Source of the DNA: Paracamarosporium sp. OC-R06-R3
Taxonomy: Eukaryota > Ascomycota > Dothideomycetes > Pleosporales > Didymosphaeriaceae
Assembly: GCA_019828545.1 (NCBI GenBank)
Contig: JACVRA010000529.1
Span: 62,001 to 126,000 of the forward strand
Direction of reading: 5' to 3'
DNA: 64,000 nt
Shown here piece by piece: positions 12,631 to 23,639 of this stretch. The notes below the pieces were generated by a model that was given only the letters and a program-made list of their open reading frames with translations, made no database searches and was not told where the DNA came from. Position 1 is the stretch's first letter, and every line of letters begins with the position of its first letter. Both the position numbers and the translations under genes were made by a program.

Positions 12631-14307
12631 ATGATTTCTTGGCCCAATGATGCCGGAGTATGTTTCAAACCGGCCTGGTCACCGCAAATGCATTAACCTT
12701 TATAGTTTGACAACGAATATGAAGAGCACAAGTCCGTAGAGCTCGCTGTGAAAGGAGAGATTCCGCAGTATGTCGAAGGAGTACTCTATAGGACTGGCCC
12801 TTTGGGATTCAAAACGAAGACAAACCAGAAGGCCATTTGGGCAGCTAATCACTGGTTTGACGGCTTCTCTTGCATCCACCGTTTCGAGATTAGCTTCTCA
12901 AATGGCTCCAGCGTTCCAAAAGTGAGCTACAACTCGAGGCGCACAGTCGATGACTTGTTGGAGACCGTGAGGAAAACTGGTAAGCTTGATGGAATCACGT
13001 TTGGCAAGCAACGTGATCCGTGCGAAAGCTTTTTCCGGAAAGTCATGAGCATGTTTAAGCCAGTTATAACCCCACAGAACGTTGGCGTTACGGTTTCAAT
13101 CAATATGCCTGGCGGTGGCTATGCGCAAGAGAAAGGGATTGCGGCTGTCAACGGTCATTCCAATGGAATTGAAACATTGCATCTGAAAACAGATGCTTCG
13201 ATACTCAATCAGGTCGATCCTAACACTCTAGAACCCAAGGGTGTCTGTCGACAGACCAAGCTCCATCCCACACTGGTGGGCCAGCTTTCAGCTTCCCATG
13301 CAAAGACCGATCCCGCCACTGGAGACATCTTCAATTATAACCTCGATTTTGGATACAAGTCTACGTACCGTATTTTTCGCACGTCAACCTCTACTGGTAC
13401 GACTGAAATCCTTGCTACGTTTAAGGCAAAGCCGGCCTATCTACACTCATTGTTCCTTACCGAGCATTACGTTGTACTCTGCATTTGGAACAGCCACATA
13501 AGCTGGGGTGGACTGTCGGTTCTCTACCACAAGAACATGCTCGATGCGATTGCGCCTTTCGATCCATCATCAAAGGCCGAATGGTACGTTATAGATCGCG
13601 CTGGAAAAGGTCTCGTCGCAACTTACCAATCTGATCCGTTTTTCTGTTTCCATACAATCAACGCCTGGGAGCAACCTTCCTCCAGCGATTCCACAAAGAC
13701 GGACATCATATGCGAGCTATCCATGTACGATAATCTCGACGTTGCACACCGCTTCTACTACGACAACATTATGAGCACACACGGTGCCTCGAAAGCCTAC
13801 GCGGGCAAAAAACGGCTCTCGTGTCTGCCTCACCACGCACAGTTTCGTCTCTTAAGCGTCGACTCTGGGGTCGCTACTACTCAACCGCTCCCCGCCGAGC
13901 TTTTGTTCAAAGCCGACTCCATGGTGTCCATGGAACTTCCAACCATCAACCCCTCGTATCTCACGCGCAAGCACCGATACACGTACGGTACAGCCGACCG
14001 CTTGAAATCGACCTTCATGGATGGCCTTGTCAAGTTCGACAACGTCACGCAGGAAGCGATCTTTTGGGACAAGGAGGCGCATACACCTGGTGAACCGATT
14101 TTTGTAGCTAATCCGGAGGGAACAGAAGAAGATGATGGGGTGTTGTTGTCAGTGGTGTTGGACGGGCCGGAGGGGAAGAGCTATCTGTTGGTGTTGCGGG
14201 CGAAAGATCTAGTGGAGCTGGGTAGGGCGGAGATGCAGGGCCCGATGAGCTTTGGGTTTCATGGGGCATATAAGGCGATAGGGAGAGAGTACACAGGAGA
14301 CATCTAG
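12631..14307 (+). CDS. Carotenoid cleavage oxygenase (CAO-2/CarT-like)
   Basis: Non-haem iron carotenoid oxygenase of the RPE65 family, 542 residues; relatives split a polyene double bond with O2 to give apocarotenals. Exons 12631-12657 and 12706-14307 flank a 48-bp intron. The short first exon encodes MISWPNDAG and joins FDNEYEEHKSVELAVKG, an N terminus resembling torulene dioxygenases (Neurospora CAO-2, Fusarium CarT). All four iron-binding histidines are in place: His207 (SASHAKTDP), His256 (AYLHSLF), His325 (CFHTINAWE) and His528 (GFHGAY). No phytoene synthase, cyclase or desaturase gene lies in this window, so it is away from any car cluster here. Substrate is inferred from resemblance: torulene or an apocarotenoid is likely, a stilbene possible. 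Confidence 0.88.
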
Positions 14308-15413
14308 GATGATTTTACCAGGACAGTGTTTAACCGTGGCGTTGGGTGGTCATGAGGTGGTATGGATGAGACGGTGCAATGGTGAAGCCTGGACTGTCTT
14401 TTCTCTCCCTCCGCTTTTCCTGCTTTATCTCTTACTAATTCTTCTTTCATTGAATTGTTCGAAAGTTTTGAAGGGGTTTTTTTTTTCGAGTTAAATGTTT
14501 GGTCAAAGGACTACGACGAACTGAATGGTATCTTTCACATGTTTAGAGACCGATGAAGTGGACTTATTAGTCAACTCAGCTGTGTCTATGCTGCGTATGT
14601 GTTCCAAATTCAAAAACATCCTGCATTGACTGACCAAGCGCTAAAGCATGACTTATCGTAAATTGAAATAGGAAAGTGAACACCATGTTTGCTAACGTTC
14701 AGTTCACTGTTTTTTGACTGCGAATCCATCGTATGTGAAGCTTGCTAACAGCGCGCACCCCTGTCGACTATCGTGGGGGCGCAAACGATGCATCTTTCAG
14801 ACACGGCTGGCTGAAATTCTAGAAGATTACACTCTGCTGCACACCTTAACAGCAGCCTGACTTGGTCGCTGTGAGCTCGGCAGCAGTACGCCTGGACCTT
14901 ACGTCGCACCATTACCGGCTATAATCGAGCAGGACCGTGAGAGATAGACCTATGTCCCTCTCGGCGGTACGACGCGCGACTTGAGCACGTCGCTCATGAG
15001 CCACATATGCCATTACCATACATCGCATAAAAATGGTACACGAGGATGCGGTGCAAGTTCCACGACAAAGAGTCGGAAATGCTAATGGAGCGTCAATGTC
15101 GGCAAGAGGAGAAGGCCGTGAAGGACAGGCGAGAGGGATATTGCGGGGAAGAAGGTGGCGCGACGTCTTCGTCGGACATGAAGCTCTGGCAGATGGGTCT
15201 TCTGTCGCTGCGGGGGGGTCGCGGGTGAGGGAGCCTGGCAGCGGATCTGCAAACACTCGTGCGTATAATTAATTAACTTAGCCCTCTAAGCCTCACATAT
15301 CCACCTTACGCCCCGTCAACTCACACATAAGCGCAGGTAACCAGCCCGCAACCCAAACGGCGGCCCAGAAAACACATCGCCGTCTCCATTCGCCGCCGCT
15401 GTTGGTAATCATC
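14308..15413. other. Intergenic, 1.1 kb
   Basis: Holds the 3' region of the carotenoid oxygenase gene and the promoter of the PAFAH-like gene. Several frames are open across 14912-15270 but none shows a domain or a proper start. Nothing else seen. Confidence 0.45.
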
Positions 15414-16625
15414 ATGGTCTCCGCCGGAGTCGTCGCAGCCTTGGGTCTGCTCGCGCTGGCCTTTCCTGCCCACGGCCAAGAAAGCAGCAAGGTCCAAGTT
15501 CCTGCGCCTGCGCCTTCCGGCCAGAACTGGGCGGTGGCTCACAACCGCTCTTTCCTCGTCGACTCCAAGGTGGCCTACTCCATCTTCCTGCCTCTCAATG
15601 CCGACGCCTGCTCTGCGACCACCAACAATGACTACATGCCCGACCTTACGGCCGAGGCCAGCAACCTTCAATTCTTTGGCGACAAGGACGCTGGTATATT
15701 TGACCAGTTGCGCTTCGAGAGCTGTACCAAGAACAGCGATGTGTACAACTCCGACCACTTTCCCCTCCTCATATTCGAACCTGCGGTTGGAACAAGCCGA
15801 TTTTTGTACAACCAGCTCGCTCGCCAATTGAGTGCCAATGGTGCTTACGTCGTCACCATCGACCACCCTTATGATGCCCCCATCATCGAGTTTCCCGGTT
15901 CGGACCCCATTGAGAACAATGGCACCACAGCTCTGGACCCCTTCAAAGTCAATAGGCCTGTCAACGACACCGAAATCAAAAAAGTAATTGACACGCGGAT
16001 TGCTGACATCAATGCTGTAATCAAAGAGCTGGAGCAGGCCGACACGCTCCCAAAGCTCTTTCCAGATTTCACATTTACAACTGGTAACACGAGGGTACCG
16101 ACGCAGCGCATCTTCATGATTGGGCATGGCCTAGGTGGCACCGTTGCAACTTCGATGGGCGCCGGTGACAAACGTGTCGAGTGGACAATCAACCTTTCTG
16201 GCTCCACGCCTGTCCTCACACAAGATATCACCGCTTACACCATCTTCTTTGGCCGTGAAGACTACAAGAGCGAAGATGACCCGGCGTGGCTGGAGACTAA
16301 GAAGCACCTCGCCGGCCCGCAGGTGGAGTGGACTTACAACAAGGCCGACCAGTTCGACTTTAGCGACCTTCCCCTCGTCAACCATCTTGTAGACCCAGAT
16401 AAGAAGGCGAAGGGTCTTGGCACCCCCTACGAGAACATCGATCCTAACGACCCGACGGCCACATTCCGTGGCCTGAGCTGCTTCCTCGAGGCATATTTCC
16501 GGGATACTGTGATCCCAGGATGGGACGTCGATCCGCGATTGACAGGAGAAACCCACGACACTATTCCGAAATGCCTGGGTTGGTTTGGCGGCGCAATGAA
16601 GATGCACGTACCAAGCGGTAACTGA
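15414..16625 (+). CDS. Secreted PAF-acetylhydrolase-like protein lacking the catalytic triad
   Basis: Alpha/beta-hydrolase of the platelet-activating-factor acetylhydrolase isoform II family, 403 residues, single exon. The start is the ATG at 15414, giving a clear signal peptide ending near Ala-His-Gly-Gln (residue 22). Family features are present: FPLLIFEPAVGTSRFLYNQL, then YVVTIDHPYDAPIIEFPG, and a regular hydrolase core. Every position where the family keeps a catalytic residue is changed. The nucleophile elbow reads GHGLGG, with Gly239 where Ser is expected. The acid strand reads INLSG, with Ser262 where the family has Asp. The histidine loop reads ADQFDFSDLP, with Gln313 where His is expected. 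The frame is intact, so this looks like a maintained non-enzymatic secreted protein rather than a broken gene. Binding of lipid or another ligand is possible but unproven. Confidence 0.8.
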   Translation: MVSAGVVAALGLLALAFPAHGQESSKVQVPAPAPSGQNWAVAHNRSFLVDSKVAYSIFLPLNADACSATTNNDYMPDLTAEASNLQFFGDKDAGIFDQLRFESCTKNSDVYNSDHFPLLIFEPAVGTSRFLYNQLARQLSANGAYVVTIDHPYDAPIIEFPGSDPIENNGTTALDPFKVNRPVNDTEIKKVIDTRIADINAVIKELEQADTLPKLFPDFTFTTGNTRVPTQRIFMIGHGLGGTVATSMGAGDKRVEWTINLSGSTPVLTQDITAYTIFFGREDYKSEDDPAWLETKKHLAGPQVEWTYNKADQFDFSDLPLVNHLVDPDKKAKGLGTPYENIDPNDPTATFRGLSCFLEAYFRDTVIPGWDVDPRLTGETHDTIPKCLGWFGGAMKMHVPSGN

Positions 16626-18351
16626 GCCTCGAAGAAGAACGTTCCATATTCAGGGTAATATTGGTTGGCTTGTGAGGGATGCATTGCTGTTCTGTTGGCC
16701 TATCTGGTGTTTTCGGAGTCTGATTTTGAATATCGAGCATCGATTGTATGATGTATTAGTACGGACCATGAACAGAGGACTTGCATAAATCACAATGTGA
16801 ATATTTCTTGTAACGTTTTGCTCTTGAGATGTTTGTGTGATGTTATTGGAAGTGTGAATGGAGCGCACGTGTTCCGATGGGCTTCTTCCTCTGATAAGCG
16901 GTGCTCCATCGTATGAATACCCAGTTTCTAGGACTTGATGCACATTCAGTTCGCGGGAGCTCACTGTGTGCTCTATGAGGCCAAATGAGAAGATGAAGAT
17001 GAAGATGATGACGGAGGATATACTCGTTTTTTGGAGATGGGAAGAGGTGTGGACATGGCGGTAGGTTGCGTTTACAAGACCATGGCGACGGGACGCTGGT
17101 GTTCGTTTCCGGTTGTGGTATGGTCGTGGTACGGTAACCATGCCGCATTTGACGCTAGTCTGGACAGCTGGAGTACTTCACCACTTTAGGGTACATAATC
17201 GATGGTACACAATGGGCTGGACAGGAAGACGAGAACGTTCGGCAGCTAGTTATACTTCGGGTTTGGTTAAGAGTATGAGTGGATGTACAGCTCGCAATTG
17301 GGGCTAAGACAGAGAAACGGATACGGTGAATGAACCAACGCCAAGAGATCACGCCTAGAGCATGTGACTATGCTGCGGAGTATCATCTAGCGCTGAAGGT
17401 AAAAATGAAGACGACTCCGTTCATATCCTCAAAAGTCGCGCACCCCTCCACGACCAGGCTCCGCATCCAACTCACTGCCTATTCGTAGGTGCGTTGCATG
17501 CTGCATATGCGAGCTTTCGGTACATCCACGTCACACCCCTGCAGGTGCTCCTCCGCTCCAGTCTCGAGTGAACAAGTGCGGTCGCATGGCGGGCCCCATC
17601 ATCAGCGCGTGGTCTCCTGACAGACGTTCGACCGTTCTCGGTCGGGTCGGTCCGTCAACGGCGAGGGAGAAGAATTGCTCGTCTTTTCGTGGCGGAACCA
17701 GAAACATGGACGCTGTGAAGAGACATGCAGCAACAAGCTACAGTATACAAGAGGCACGACGCTGCACACCAAAGTCCAGACACCGCAACGTTTACCAACG
17801 TCGCACGACGACAACGACCGCGCCACTCGGATGCGCTCCTCATCAACCTACCGCTCTTACCGACCGACAATCCTCACCGATGCACCATGCGCTGTCTCCC
17901 ACGCCTCCAGAAGCCTTCCACTGCCTATGCGCCTTCCGCCATTTTTCACCACTCCCATGGCTTCCTTTCTTCCCCGCAGACCCACCTCACCCTCCAAATT
18001 CCACCAACAGCTCCGATCTCGTCGTACAACGACCCCCCTGGCAGCAACCCCCGGACACAGCATGCTGCATGCAGGGCCAGCGCAGGCAATCTTCACCCCA
18101 TATAAGCCCATTTGTGAACCCATTGAACCCGCCGTCAAGCGCTTCCGAACCCCTTTCCTAAATTTTGTGTTGCCTCTGAGTTTCGGACTCGAGGCGTTGC
18201 TCGCCGTGTAATATTGATTTGACTTAGCAATCGCTTCTTCAGGGAGAGAGAAGCAACGTGTGCGTGTAAGCGGCTTTTGACATCGCCTTGACCAACTCGT
18301 GTCGGCTTGGTTTGACTCGGGATATATAAGAGTGCATTGCGCAGAGACACA
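16626..18351. other. Intergenic, 1.7 kb
   Basis: No gene supported. A GATGAA-type short tandem lies at about 16990-17011. From 17560 to 18211 all three plus-strand frames are long and open, with a C-rich, poly-Pro/Ser composition; this is read as low-complexity leader or promoter of the gene at 18352, not as coding. Confidence 0.45.
18323..18330 (+). promoter_or_regulatory. TATA-like element very close to the start of the Ser-rich gene
   Basis: TATATAAG ends only 21 bp before the ATG at 18352. If used as a TATA box the transcript would begin at or past that ATG, making a later in-frame Met (18586 or 18598) a possible start. Confidence 0.35.
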
Positions 18352-19011
18352 ATGGCAGCACGAACGCGGTTCATCGCCCCGCCGCGCACTCCCTCGCCCA
18401 AGATAAGGATACATCGGTCGCAATCTTTCGACTCGCCCTCGTCCCGCATCTCAGTAACGCCCATCGACGACTCGCCGTACTCAAAGTCCACGAGCGCTAT
18501 CGCCAAGCCGCTCCCACGATACGATGCCCTCGGCGCCGTGGAACACGCCATAACAGTCCGCAAACCAGCTATCCTCCACACCAAGATGAGCGACGAGAGC
18601 ATGCTGTCCAGCGCCTCGTCGTCGTCGTCGGCTTCCAGCTCCCCGACCTCAGACAACGAGGCTTTCGGCCTGTTCTCTGCATCGCCCGCCGCGCCGTCAC
18701 CGGTGCCGGTCCCGACCCATGTACAGCGCAAGGCACGGCCTGCAAATGTAAATACTAAACCAGACGCCATGTCTGCTCCACCGGAGATCCTGTCCTCCTC
18801 GTTGGCGCTGTCGATATACCAGGATCACAGCGTGCCGATGTATGATCCATGGCTGGTCCGTGTAGTGCTGGACATGTATGACATCCGGGGGTTCGATTGG
18901 ACTATGATTGCAGAGCCGATTGAGAGGATCTGGGGGTTCAAGACGAGTAGTGCAGAGGTACTGGGGATCCTGAGTGGAAACGGGAGGGTCGGAAGGAGGT
19001 GGTGGGACTAA
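18352..19011 (+). CDS. Conserved-looking Ser/Pro-rich hypothetical protein
   Basis: Single-exon gene of 219 residues; function unknown. The first two thirds are disordered and rich in Ser and Pro with many SP and TP sites (for example PPRTPSPKIRIHRSQSFDSP), a poly-Ser run encoded by TCG repeats, and little hydrophobic content. The last 55 residues differ: they are ordered and rich in Trp, Ile and Val (MYDPWLVRVVLDMYDIRGFD, then ERIWGFKTS), which looks like a small folded helical domain and is probably the conserved part. The first ATG is 18352; the TATA-like element 21 bp upstream leaves the start open. No localisation signal seen. It could be a phosphoregulated scaffold, but that is a guess. 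Confidence 0.65.
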   Translation: MAARTRFIAPPRTPSPKIRIHRSQSFDSPSSRISVTPIDDSPYSKSTSAIAKPLPRYDALGAVEHAITVRKPAILHTKMSDESMLSSASSSSSASSSPTSDNEAFGLFSASPAAPSPVPVPTHVQRKARPANVNTKPDAMSAPPEILSSSLALSIYQDHSVPMYDPWLVRVVLDMYDIRGFDWTMIAEPIERIWGFKTSSAEVLGILSGNGRVGRRWWD

Positions 19012-20426
19012 GCGGTGAAGTGTTCGTTTGTTTGAATGACAAGGACGAGTCGTGATTGCATTTGCATACGGTGTTACTCTCGATTGAGGAGCAGGATGGC
19101 AATTGGGCATGGATTGGAACATGGCACGGGCAAGACGGCATGGAGTTATGGCACGACGGACATTGGTGGGTGCTGTGGGTTTGTTGGTTGGTGCTCGATC
19201 TCCTTCGGCGTTCTGGGGTTTGCACATTTCCTCGTTCTTCTTTCTTTGTTTCGTCTTTCTTGTTTTTCTTCGTTCTGCTGCGCGATCTCACCTCTGCCAT
19301 GGCTCATGCATTTACTGGATATGACTAACGACCTAACGACTCCACGAAGGAAAGGGCATGGATGTCCGACTCATCACTATGATTTCATGAGTAATGTTGA
19401 TAAGAAATAGTACCGGTGTACGTAGATACGATACAATGAATCCCATGGTGGCATTGGATGTCCACGATGCTGTTCAGTGAAGCGCTCAAGTGATCGGCTA
19501 TGGACGGAGGGTACATCCGAGAGCCTGTCCTGCGCTCCAAAGGATACAGTATGGCAACGCAGATCAATGTAGACGCCGCGGCTTGGATTGCCCCAGGATC
19601 CATCAGTGACCAAACCGCATCTCGAAACGAAGCACTAGATGCCGATGGCGCCTGCGCGAGCGGGTAGGCTGGAAAGGGAAGGCGTCGAGCAACCAAGCCT
19701 CGAGTGCATGGCATGAAAAGACTGCGCAGTCGATATTGGCACTGTATGCGCCCGGAGCTTGATCATCGTGATAGATTGCTGCGCTAGACATGCAGGTTCT
19801 TGCATGACTCACCACCTGTCAGTCCTTGAGTGGCTATAATTCACTCAGCCGGCACGATACGTGTGGCCAATGCTAGCTTCGCGGGTTAGTAGAGAAGCCT
19901 GAAGAAGCTGCATGGCCTCGTGGAACCAGTCGTGCGGGTCGGAGTGTGCGGGGGTATATGTGGGGATGGGGTGGGGGTTGACGAATGAGGAAGTGCACGA
20001 TAGACGGTTGTTAGGATAGGCAGGGAGCAAAAGGGTAATGAATGTACGAGAAAAATCATTGGAGAAAAGCCATTGTATTGTGATTATTGGTATGCACCAT
20101 GTTTGACGCCCTGGTTGTGCCTTCTGCGCCATGCTTAGAGCCGCAAGTTGTAGCGCAACACGCTCACGCATGGGTGGCGGATGTGCTGGCCACAATGTCA
20201 GGCCGACCTGCATGTCGTGCATACCTGCGCATTGTGAGTGGCCGCATGGGCCTTCGTACGGAAAGCGCGGCGGAGCTGGGTGAACGGCTTCCAGGCACAG
20301 GCGATGTGGCGCGGTTGCGTAGCGCTGTCGGTAGAGTTGGATGTGAATCTGAATCCTTCCATGTCCTTCAGCCGTGTAGAGATAGAAGAACAATGAGCCC
20401 TGGTGAATGTCCTAGCGATTGTTCAC
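19012..20426. other. Intergenic, 1.4 kb
   Basis: Between the Ser-rich gene and the SDO1 stop. Overlapping open frames occur on both strands (for example 19845-20393 minus and 20087-20497 plus) but none has a recognisable domain, consistent composition or splice sites. No gene supported. Confidence 0.4.
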
Positions 20427-21391
20427 TCAGACATCGACTCCGACAGACTGATCCAGTACCTCCACCCTGCCGCGACCCTTGGTCTGGCTCTCGATGAAGT
20501 CGTTCAGATTTTTATAATTTCCTGGCTCGACAAGGCCGACAGCCTCCCATTCAGAGCCTTCTGTCTCTTCGGTCTCTACCTTCTCGATATAACTCAATAG
20601 CGTATCCTTTACGCTCTTGGGTGCCTGCTGCTCCTCGTCGGCTGCGCTCTTTCCCTTCTCCTGTTTTCCTGCCGACTTTACAGTTTGCTTTGTTATTGCG
20701 GTGGGGCAAACGATTCGAAGCCTCATTTGGATGCGCGTTACCGGTATGGGTTGGTGGGCCATGAGGCACTTTATGGCATGATTGGCCTGTGATTTGGCGT
20801 CTTTGGTTGCCACCACACCTCTCCACTTAGGTAGCGCCTTCTCTTTTTCCTCTCCGTCTTCTGCGGATGCACCGTTCGATTTCTCGCCTTGCTGTTGGCC
20901 AGAGGTCTGTTGGCTCAGCTGGTCAAGCGACTTCTCGATCAAGCCGGTCGTGTAGACGCGCTTCGATTTGGGCTCGACGAGCTTCGAGGCGACGATGTTG
21001 ATGACTTCGTTCTTGATCCTTTCGAGCTCCGCGCTACGCTCCTTTTCGCCAACCTGGTATTCTCCGTGTTCCAATATGTCCTCCACGATCTCCTTGTTCT
21101 TCTTGCCGGGCCATGCTTTCTCGAGATCGGCCTTTGAGGCTTTCTGGCCCTTGTTGACGTTGATGAAGACACCCTCGAGCTGTATGACGTTGTCGATATC
21201 TGTCTCAATCTTGTTTTTCCAGTCTTGGATCTTGTTCTTGTAGCACGCGACTTCGAAGCGCTTTTTGCCTGTCCTTTGTCAGTTTTGCTGAAGGCGGGGT
21301 GTAGCGGGGCAAAGGCACCTTTTCGCATGCGCACCAAGGCAAGGTTGGTGAGCTTGATCTGGTTCGAAGGCTGGTTGATTCCGACGGGCAT
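20427..21391 (-). CDS. SDO1: Ribosome maturation protein SBDS/Sdo1
   Basis: Homologue of human SBDS and yeast Sdo1, which with the GTPase Efl1 releases eIF6/Tif6 from the late 60S subunit in the cytoplasm. Minus-strand exons 21391-21319 and 21268-20427 with a 50-bp intron (GTGCCT...GGACAG) give 304 residues. The N-terminal FYSH domain is clear: LTNLALVRMRKGKKRFEVAC, then QLEGVFINVNKGQKASKADL. The middle helical domain includes NEVINIVASKLVEPKSKRVYTTGLIE, here split by description only: IVASKLVEPKSKRVY is the hallmark. A lysine- and glutamine-rich insert (about 140-170 and 215-245) makes it longer than yeast Sdo1 (250 residues), which is usual in filamentous ascomycetes. Head-to-head with carboxypeptidase Y, sharing a 566-bp intergenic region. 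Confidence 0.95.
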
Positions 21392-21957
21392 CGTGGCTAG
21401 CGTGAGAAGTGTGAAGTGGTGTGGAAGGCGTGGTTTCGGCTGTCGCCAGAAATTATACGAGTTGGTCGCAAGTTTTTGGAAGGCATGGGTCAGAATGAAT
21501 CATCGACCATCGACAGGGCTGGGCCGCCAAGACGCTAGCCCTCTTTCGGCGGATGCAGGTACATCAGGTACAAGAAACAGGAGCAGCGCACAAGACATGG
21601 CGACGCGGCGTGGGATGCCCGGCAGGCAGACCTTCAGCCAGACGGATTGCACTGCCAGCGGCGGCGTGAGTGAGGCGGCGTCGGTCGACCTGCCGCGCTA
21701 GTCAGTCTCAAACGCGGAGGCTCCAGCCACCTGATAAGCTGCGTCATCCGTTCCCTAGAGACGGTGCACCTCTACCCTTAGACCTGCATCGCCCCCAGAG
21801 CTCCTTCTTCCATCTCATCTCCCATCGGAGCTCGACGCCCTTTGTCGTCTCTGTTCATCGCCTTTCGTCCCTCGTAGTGTCTATTCTTTAGCCCGCCTCC
21901 GCCCCCACTTCCGTGCTACCGCCTGAGCTCGGGAAGCTCGCACACCCGTTGGCCACC
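21392..21957. promoter_or_regulatory. Shared divergent promoter region SDO1 / carboxypeptidase Y
   Basis: 566 bp between two divergent starts. The last 150 bp before the carboxypeptidase ATG are pyrimidine-rich, as in strong fungal leaders, and the start context GCCACCATG is near optimal. No clear TATA element. Confidence 0.5.
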
Positions 21958-23639
21958 ATGAAGGTCGCCGCCTCTGCGCTCCTCGTTGGCGCTGCATCCG
22001 CCGCTGTCGCTCCGCAGCAGCAGGTCTTCAAGCTCCCTGAGCAGCTGAAGAACCTCAACACCGAGTCATGGACAAAGCCACTCCAGAACCTGGAGGAGTC
22101 GCTGAAGTCGCTCACCGGCGAGGCCCGCCGCGTCTGGGATGAGGTGGCACTCATGTTCCCAGAGGCATTCGACAAGGCATCGTTCTTCTCCATGCCGAAG
22201 CCGCACACGCGCCGAGAGGACGGCGAGTGGGACCACATTGTCAAGGGCGCCGACGTCCAGAGCGTCTGGGTTGAGAATGCCCAGGGCGAGAAGGAACGCG
22301 AGATCGATGGCAAGCTCGAGAGCTACGACCTTCGTGTGAAGAAGGTCGATCCGAGCTCGCTGGGCGTCGACAAAGTCAAGCAGTACAGCGGCTATCTCGA
22401 TGACAACGAGGAGGACAAGCATCTCTTCTACTGTGAGTACCTGCATGGCCTATCTTGTTGCACACATGCTGACGATGCAAAGGGTTCTTCGAATCCCGCA
22501 ACGACCCAGAGAACGACCCTGTCGTGCTATGGCTCAACGGCGGCCCCGGCTGCTCGTCGCTCATGGGTCTCTTCATGGAGCTCGGCCCCTCGTCTGTACA
22601 GAAGGATGGCAAGGTCAAGTTCAACGATTTCTCGTGGAACGCCAATGCCTCCGTCATCTTCATTGACCAGCCCGTCAATGTTGGATACTCGTACAGCGGT
22701 GGCTCCGTCAGCAACACGGTCGCCGCTGGCAAGGACATTTACGCTCTGCTCACCCTCTTCTTTAAGCAGTTCCCCGAGTACTCCAAGCAGGGCTTCCACA
22801 TCTCTGGCGAATCCTACGCCGGACACTACATTCCTGTTTTCGCATCTGAGATTCTTTCGCACAAGAACCGCAACATCAACCTGCAGTCCATTCTTATCGG
22901 AAACGGTCTCACCGACGGGCTGACCCAGTACGAGTACTACCGCCCTATGGCCTGTGGTGAGGGTGGCTGGCCCGCTGTTCTCGACGAGGGCCAGTGCCAG
23001 TCCATGGATAACGCCTACCCTCGCTGCGCCAGCCTTATCGAGAACTGCTACAACTCCGAATCCGTATGGAGCTGTGTGCCCGCCTCCATTTATTGTAATA
23101 ACGCTATGATTGGCCCGTACCAGCGCACTGGCCAGAACGTCTACGATGTTCGTCGTCCTTGCGGTGACAACGATCTCTGCTATGATGAGATCGACTGGAT
23201 TAGTTCGTACCTCAACAAGAAGGAGGTCATGAAGGCCGTCGGTGCCGAGGTCGATTCCTACGACAGCTGCAACTTCAACATCAACCGCGACTTCCTCCTT
23301 CAGGGTGACTGGATGAAGCCCTATCACCGCGTCGTTCCGGGCATTCTTGAGCAGATCCCTGTCCTTGTCTACGCTGGCGACGCCGACTACATTTGCAACT
23401 GGCTTGGTAACAAGGCTTGGACCGAAGCTCTTGAGTGGCCTGGCCAGAAAGACTACGCCAAGGCTGAGCTGAAGGATCTCAAGCTTGGTGGTGATGGCAA
23501 GAAGATTGGCCAGGTTAAGTCGAGCGGCAACTTCACCTTCATGAGGCTACATGCTGGTGGCCACATGGTGCCGTACGATCAGCCTGAGGCGTCTGCTGAT
23601 ATGTTGACGAGGTGGCTGGCCGGTGAGTTCTGGGCGTAG
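21958..23639 (+). CDS. cpyA: Carboxypeptidase Y (vacuolar serine carboxypeptidase)
   Basis: Vacuolar serine carboxypeptidase of family S10, which removes C-terminal residues from peptides. Exons 21958-22432 and 22483-23639 (50-bp intron) give 543 residues, the usual length for filamentous fungal CPY. Seen: a signal peptide (about 1-17), a propeptide of about 125 residues, then [20 protein letters not shown], the substrate-binding hallmark. The catalytic triad is complete: Ser269 in GESYAGHY, Asp458 in [10 protein letters not shown], and His519 in [12 protein letters not shown]. The many Cys residues match the family's disulphides. The yeast-type QRPL sorting motif was not seen. The start sits in an excellent Kozak context. 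Divergent from SDO1. Confidence 0.97.

Noticed and set aside
17568..18211. Overlapping long open frames in all three plus-strand frames
   Set aside because: C-rich low-complexity sequence opens every frame at once; no domain or splice sites. Read as a leader/promoter of the gene at 18352.
22527..23327. 266-residue minus-strand open frame
   Set aside because: Exact antisense of the carboxypeptidase Y second exon; composition mirrors its codon bias.
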